Below, in pieces: positions 59,884 through 64,000 of a stretch of DNA of 64,000 bases (its first letter is position 1; each line of letters opens with the position of its first letter). The DNA comes from Phytopseudomonas argentinensis (GTDB taxonomy: Bacteria; Pseudomonadota; Gammaproteobacteria; Pseudomonadales; Pseudomonadaceae). Under the pieces are notes generated by a model that saw only the letters and a program-made list of their open reading frames with translations, was not told the origin of the DNA and searched no databases. The stretch spans positions 1 to 64,000 of the forward strand of contig NZ_FORC01000004.1 of assembly GCF_900113905.1 (NCBI RefSeq). The letters are read 5' to 3'. Position numbers and translations under genes: made by a program.

Positions 59884-60444
59884 TCAGATCAATTGGGTAG
59901 GAAGTTCAGGGGTGGCGCCTGCAGGTGGCGGAACGTCGAACACCTTGATGGTCATGGAAATCAGGGTGTAGTAACCGGCGATTCCCACTAGGTCGACAGC
60001 CGCTTCTTCGCCTAGCTGTCCAACGAACTCTTGATAAAGGGCGTCGCTGATGCCGCGCTTGTCGTGCAGTTCGCGAATGAATCGGTAAACCAAGGCTTCA
60101 TCGGCATTGGCAAAGTCCGGCTGCTGGTCGTCGCGGATGGCGTCGATGATGTGCGGTGCCAGCCCTGCCTCCAGAGCGAATGGCTTGTGCGCTGCCCACT
60201 CATACTCGGCAAGCCAGTGACGGCCCATCATGAGAATGGCCAGCTCAGACAGGCGTGGATCCAGGCACGTGTCATAGCGGCAATAGCGTCCCAAGGCTTG
60301 CGCGCATTCGGCGAGTTCGGGGCGGTGCAGCCATATTGCCAATGGGCCTCGCACGCCTTTGCGTGGGCCGTTGGCGATGCGCTCATAGACCTCACGCTGT
60401 GCGTCGCTGAGGTGATTCGGGTCGACAGGGGCTAAACGATTCAT
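59884..60444 (-). CDS. Carboxymuconolactone decarboxylase family protein
   Basis: The 186-residue AhpD-like all-helical protein has the CMD domain (RGPLAIWLHRPELAECAQAL, LSELAILMMGRHWLAEYEWA) but no CxxC redox pair of AhpD; Glu and His of the EYEWAAH segment are the usual functional residues in decarboxylase-like members. It may decarboxylate or isomerise a lactone or pyrone intermediate. ATG 60444 has AGGA seven bases before it; the upstream ATG at 60459 does not. The gene lies 11 bases after dctA. Confidence 0.87.
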   Translation of the reverse strand: MNRLAPVDPNHLSDAQREVYERIANGPRKGVRGPLAIWLHRPELAECAQALGRYCRYDTCLDPRLSELAILMMGRHWLAEYEWAAHKPFALEAGLAPHIIDAIRDDQQPDFANADEALVYRFIRELHDKRGISDALYQEFVGQLGEEAAVDLVGIAGYYTLISMTIKVFDVPPPAGATPELPTQLI

Positions 60445-60455
60445 GAGATTTCCTA

Positions 60456-61796
60456 TCAAGGGCGCTGGGATTGGATGAAGTCGGATTGCTCACTCTTTGT
60501 TGGCGGCTCGGCCGCACTTGCATCCAGCGGTGGGCGTAACAGGCTGCGACTCGGCTTGCGGCCGGTTTCCCGTTCGAAGTCTTCAGGGGTAAACGCACCC
60601 TCCCAGCGAGCGATCGCGAATACCGCGACGGTATTGCCAACTATGTTGGTGAGTGCGGTGGCCGTGGCCATGACGCGGTCAATACCGAACAGCAGGCCCA
60701 GGCCGCTGAGGGGCAGGGTCTGGACCGATTGCAGGGTGGCGGCCAGTTTGATGAAGGCACCACCAGCGACGGTCGTCCCGCCCTTGGAGGTGATGCTCAG
60801 GATGGCCAAGAGGCCAAGTTGCTGCATCAAGGAGAAGGGGGTGTCAGTTGCCTGGGCGATGAAACCAATGGCAATAGCCATGTAGATCGCGGTGCCGTCC
60901 AAGTTGAAGCTGTAACCAGCTGGCAATACGAAACCGACCACAACTTCATCGCAACCACTGCGCTTGAGTTTCTCGATCAGACGTGGGAACACCACTTCAC
61001 CCGAGGCGGTGCCGAATACCAGGAGTATTTCATCTCGGATCAGCTTCAGGACGCTGCCGAACGGCAGCCCGATGGACCAACTGATGGTGCCGAGAATGCC
61101 GAACACAAAGATCAGCGAAGCGGCGTAGTAGACCGCGATCAATTTGAGGAGGTAGAGCAGGGTATCGCCGCCATAGCTCCCGATCGCAGCGGCCATGGCG
61201 CCGAATGCACCCAATGGGGCCAGCTTCATGATGAAGCCGAGCATCTTGAAAAGGATGCTCTGTGCCTCACCGATTGCCTTTACTGTGATCGAGTCTGGAG
61301 CACAAACGCGATTTATTGCGATGCCAGCGAGCATCGAGATGATGAGAACCTGAATGATGTCGCCTTTGGCAAAGGCGTCTATCAGCGTGTGCGGGATCAA
61401 CCCAAGCAGGTAGTTGATCATCGACACGCTACCGGCGGCTGATGTCGCCTTGATAGCTTCGCTGGACTCGTTCAGCTCGGTCGCGTGCAAGCCTACGCCG
61501 GGCTGGATCATGTTGACCAATATGAAGCCGATCAGCATCGCTACGGTACTGACCACCTCGAAGTAGACGAGTGATTTAACGCCGAGCCGCCCAAGTTTTC
61601 GCATGTCTTGAACATGGGTAAGACCGTGGACGAGGGTAACGAAGACGATTGGAGCCAGCATCATTTTGAGCAGAGCAATAAATGCCTGCCCAAGCGGCTT
61701 CATGGCGACTGCCCATTGCGGAGCAGCAAATCCGAGTATCACAGCGGCAAGGAGTGCGATAAGCACCTGAACGTGAAGTTTCTTCAACTGGTTCAT
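60456..61796 (-). CDS. dctA: Dicarboxylate/amino acid:cation symporter (DctA-like)
   Basis: The 446-residue glutamate/dicarboxylate transporter-fold protein shows HVQVLIALLAAVILGFAAPQ, LIKMMLAPIVFVTLVHG-type helix 2 segment, TASGEVVFPRLIEKLKRSG (reentrant loop 1), VLPAGYSFNLDGTAIYMAIA (helix 7, NLDGT substrate motif) and SKGGTTVAGGAFIKLAATL (loop 2). It imports a C4-type dicarboxylate or similar acid with H+ or Na+. ATG 61796 is chosen; the frame runs to 61826. It is the first gene of the leftward operon and divergent from a LysR gene, so it probably imports the operon's substrate or an end-product homologue. Confidence 0.93.
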   Translation of the reverse strand: MNQLKKLHVQVLIALLAAVILGFAAPQWAVAMKPLGQAFIALLKMMLAPIVFVTLVHGLTHVQDMRKLGRLGVKSLVYFEVVSTVAMLIGFILVNMIQPGVGLHATELNESSEAIKATSAAGSVSMINYLLGLIPHTLIDAFAKGDIIQVLIISMLAGIAINRVCAPDSITVKAIGEAQSILFKMLGFIMKLAPLGAFGAMAAAIGSYGGDTLLYLLKLIAVYYAASLIFVFGILGTISWSIGLPFGSVLKLIRDEILLVFGTASGEVVFPRLIEKLKRSGCDEVVVGFVLPAGYSFNLDGTAIYMAIAIGFIAQATDTPFSLMQQLGLLAILSITSKGGTTVAGGAFIKLAATLQSVQTLPLSGLGLLFGIDRVMATATALTNIVGNTVAVFAIARWEGAFTPEDFERETGRKPSRSLLRPPLDASAAEPPTKSEQSDFIQSQRP

Positions 61797-61960
61797 AGCA
61801 GTTCCTAACCCAAAATTGGGCATCATTGTTCTTGTGGTGGCGCTTCAATGGCTGAAAAACAGCGTCATCAGCTATCTAGATCGAGCATAGAAAAACCTGG
61901 CACTAGGCACAAAAACCTTATTTTGATAAAAAGCCATGCTTAAACGGCATGGTGATCCTC

Positions 61961-62896
61961 ATGGACATTCGCGAACTCCGCTCTTTTGTAAAAGTGGCCC
62001 AGTGCGGCGGCTTCAGTCGCGCATCAAAGGAGCTTTTCATTGCTCAGCCGGCTCTGAGCCGACAGATTGCCAAGCTCGAGGAACAGCTTCAGGTAGCGCT
62101 ATTCATCCGGCACGGGCGGGGAGTGGAGCTGACTGCTGCGGGGGCGCGATTGTTGGAGCGAGCAGAGGTCATGCTGCGCTATATGGAAGAAACCGCCGAT
62201 CATGTACGCAACAGCTTTGTCGAGGAGCGTGGTCATCTGGCGATTGGGTTGCCACCAGCAATCGGCACTCTCGTCGGGCCTCAGTTGATTCGCCGCTTTC
62301 ATTCGCGATGGCCCAAGGCGTCTTTGCATGCCCTGGAAGGCTTGAGCACTTCGCTGCAGGAGTGGTTACTCGATGGCCGAATCGAAGTGGCTGTGGTGTA
62401 CAACCAGCCCTTGCTCGAGGCCTTCAGTGTGAAGCCGATTTTCAGTGAAAGAATGGTGTTGGTAGGACCGCCTGGGGAGCAGCCGAAGTCTGTCCGTATC
62501 AAGGGGCTGGCTGAATTCCCGCTCATTCTGCCAGGGCTGCCGCACAGCAACCGCCGCCTCATCGAGCAGGTTGCTGCACAAAACGGTTTTCAGCTGAATG
62601 TGCCCTTCGAAGTGGACAGTGTCGGGCTCACCAAACGTTTGGTGGCTGACGGCTTGGGATATTCGATTCTGGCTCATGCAGCTGTACAGGAAGATATCGC
62701 CGACGGTGTTCTGGTTGGACATGCTATCGAAAGGCCCGGCATCCGCTCTACGGTGTCGTTGACCACACTCAAGGACAGACGAACCAGTCGATTGGCATTG
62801 AGCTGGGAGAAAATTCTAATGGACACATTGGAAGAACTCGTCACTGTAGGAGCTTGGAAGGATGCAACGCTCTGGCTCGGTTCTGATAGTAACTGA
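61961..62896 (+). CDS. LysR family transcriptional regulator (CbbR/NAC-like)
   Basis: The 311-residue LysR protein has its HTH at residues 4-62 (LRSFVKVAQCGGFSRASKEL, QPALSRQIAKLEEQLQVALF) and effector domain starting RGHLAIGLPPAIGTLVGPQL, the Nac/CatM-like type frequent beside catabolic operons. ATG 61961 gives the standard MDIRELRSF start; a GTG at 61949 is in frame. It is divergent from dctA across 164 bases and is the likely activator of the operon. Confidence 0.9.
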   Translation: MDIRELRSFVKVAQCGGFSRASKELFIAQPALSRQIAKLEEQLQVALFIRHGRGVELTAAGARLLERAEVMLRYMEETADHVRNSFVEERGHLAIGLPPAIGTLVGPQLIRRFHSRWPKASLHALEGLSTSLQEWLLDGRIEVAVVYNQPLLEAFSVKPIFSERMVLVGPPGEQPKSVRIKGLAEFPLILPGLPHSNRRLIEQVAAQNGFQLNVPFEVDSVGLTKRLVADGLGYSILAHAAVQEDIADGVLVGHAIERPGIRSTVSLTTLKDRRTSRLALSWEKILMDTLEELVTVGAWKDATLWLGSDSN

Positions 62897-62923
62897 CGCC
62901 CTGTAGCGCCGTTGCCAGTTACC

Positions 62924-63832
62924 TTAGAGTGGGCGCTTGCCCAGAAACTTTCGAGCATCCTCTCGAAGCATCTCCACCAGTGCCGCGGCTGCAGATGGCA
63001 GGTAGCGTTCCTTCCTGATCGTTACCGCAACGGTTCGTGTCATCGTTGTCTCCCCTAGCACCACCTCGCGCAATAGGTTCATATCGCGATGGCTCTGGAG
63101 TGACTCCTTGGCCAAAAAGCTGAGGAAATTGGTACGCGCGATCAGCCTGGGAAGCATCGAGATCGAGTTGGTCTCGATCTGAACCACAGGTGCTGGCAGC
63201 CTATGGACGGCAAACACATCATCGATCCAGCGGCGAGACGAAACGGAGGGAGCGGGAAGTATCCAGCGGTATCGAGCAAGATCTTTAACGCCGTATGGCG
63301 CAGAGAAGATGGGATGTTCGTTACTTGCGACCACTACCGCTTCGTCCTGCAGGATTGGGTAGGTCGTCAGTTGCGGGTCATCGGCATGCAGGGGGCAGAT
63401 GATAGCGTCCAGTTGCCCTGACCTGAGCGAATCCTTCAGTAGGTCATCTTGTCCTATCGTAAGGCTGAGCCTGACTTCAGGAGCCTGCTCCAATAATGAA
63501 GTTGCGAGTTCAGGTAGCAAGTGCTCAGCCATGCTCGCGGAACAACCGAGCCGTACGGTGCCTATCAGACCGTTCGCCAAATCGCGAACTTCTCGCTTGG
63601 TTTCTGAGATGCTCAGCTGCAGCTGCTTGCTCCGAATCATCATCAGTCTGCCAGCCTCAGACAACTTGATACCTCGGCCATCTTTTTCGAATAGCCGGAT
63701 GCCAAGTGAATCTTCCAGCCTTTGAATGCTCTTCGTCAGTGCCGGCTGGCTTCGATTCAACTTAGCAGCTGCCTGACCCAGATGCCCGAGTTCCGCGATG
63801 ACCTCGAAATAAGAAAGATCACGTAGATCCAT
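62924..63832 (-). CDS. LysR family transcriptional regulator
   Basis: The 302-residue LysR protein has its HTH at residues 3-62 (LRDLSYFEVIAELGHLGQAA, QPALTKSIQRLEDSLGIRLF) and an effector domain starting GTVRLGCSASMAEHLLPELA. It is convergent with the preceding LysR gene (27 bases between stops) and divergent from the gene starting at 63939 (106 bases), which is its probable target. Confidence 0.9.
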   Translation of the reverse strand: MDLRDLSYFEVIAELGHLGQAAAKLNRSQPALTKSIQRLEDSLGIRLFEKDGRGIKLSEAGRLMMIRSKQLQLSISETKREVRDLANGLIGTVRLGCSASMAEHLLPELATSLLEQAPEVRLSLTIGQDDLLKDSLRSGQLDAIICPLHADDPQLTTYPILQDEAVVVASNEHPIFSAPYGVKDLARYRWILPAPSVSSRRWIDDVFAVHRLPAPVVQIETNSISMLPRLIARTNFLSFLAKESLQSHRDMNLLREVVLGETTMTRTVAVTIRKERYLPSAAAALVEMLREDARKFLGKRPL

Positions 63833-63938
63833 TATTCATTCCTGATATCTATCGTTCAGAAAAAAATAGAAAATAGACCTTATGGGTTCTCGTGTCGATA
63901 ATTAGCCGGTAACCCTCAGTTCCGCGACCAGGAGCTCT

Positions 63939-64000
63939 ATGCCAAATTTCGAAAAGCCTTTGCCTTGGCACTCCCTCTCGCTTCGCTGGCTCGCACTCGT
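63939..64000 (+). CDS. Start of an unidentified gene (partial)
   Basis: An ATG at 63939 preceded by CAGGAGC starts a frame open to the window end: MPNFEKPLPWHSLSLRWLAL. The 20 visible residues go from a polar start into a hydrophobic stretch, consistent with a signal peptide or first membrane helix. The family cannot be recognised. The ribosome-binding site and the divergent LysR gene support a real gene. Confidence 0.6.
   Translation, partial: MPNFEKPLPWHSLSLRWLAL

Overview
The window is a piece of a high-GC Gammaproteobacterial chromosome, almost certainly Pseudomonas in the broad sense. The pyrF, queF, mlaA, PilZ, rssB-rssC, tal, dusA succession, the paired RssB/RssC proteins and the MlaA form without a lipobox all point there. 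This rests on remembered family features and gene order, not on a database search.

Layout. (1) 1-12.57 kb is ordinary core chromosome: the end of an exaC-like aldehyde dehydrogenase, two LysR regulators around a TauE/SafE permease, a DUF1127 protein, a YcaQ/AlkX-type DNA glycosylase, pyrF, queF, a degenerate phosphonatase-like HAD protein, mlaA, a PilZ protein, rssBC, tal and dusA. (2) 12.48-30.99 kb looks like an 18.5-kb genomic island inserted in the 5' end of dusA. A 24-bp sequence from the start of dusA is repeated at 30964-30987, where a displaced dusA 5' fragment with its own start codon remains, and a broken tyrosine integrase lies just inside the dusA end. Cargo is a small catabolic operon with a divergent LysR gene, a PAS-GGDEF protein, and a phosphate-scavenging set: secreted phosphatase, TonB-dependent receptor, tandem beta-propeller phytase lipoprotein, TolQ/TolR-type motor and a TonB with a TolA-like coiled coil. 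A Vitreoscilla-type globin follows. (3) 31.4-38.5 kb holds a LysR gene and a probable operon of response regulator-AraC, 7TMR-DISM hybrid histidine kinase and TonB-dependent receptor. (4) 38.7-46.4 kb is a two-partner secretion locus whose exoprotein carries six near-identical 88-residue YDG repeats, reminiscent of CdrAB. (5) 46.4-52.8 kb is a cluster with four PLP-dependent proteins and a BenE-type permease. (6) 52.9-64 kb is a catabolic region: ACS-family MFS permease, two secreted alpha/beta-hydrolase paralogues in which the nucleophile position is alanine, a ModA-like binding protein, SMP-30 and LigI-like lactonases, an SDR, a carboxymuconolactone-decarboxylase-family protein, DctA and two LysR regulators.

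How the parts may work together. The phytate set reads as a self-contained scavenging system: the surface or periplasmic phytase releases phosphate from phytate, the receptor imports phytate or a partly dephosphorylated product, and the dedicated motor energises it. The 52.9-64 kb operon reads as uptake (DctA, MFS) followed by dehydrogenation and lactone hydrolysis of an unidentified acid. Both readings are inference from family membership and gene order.
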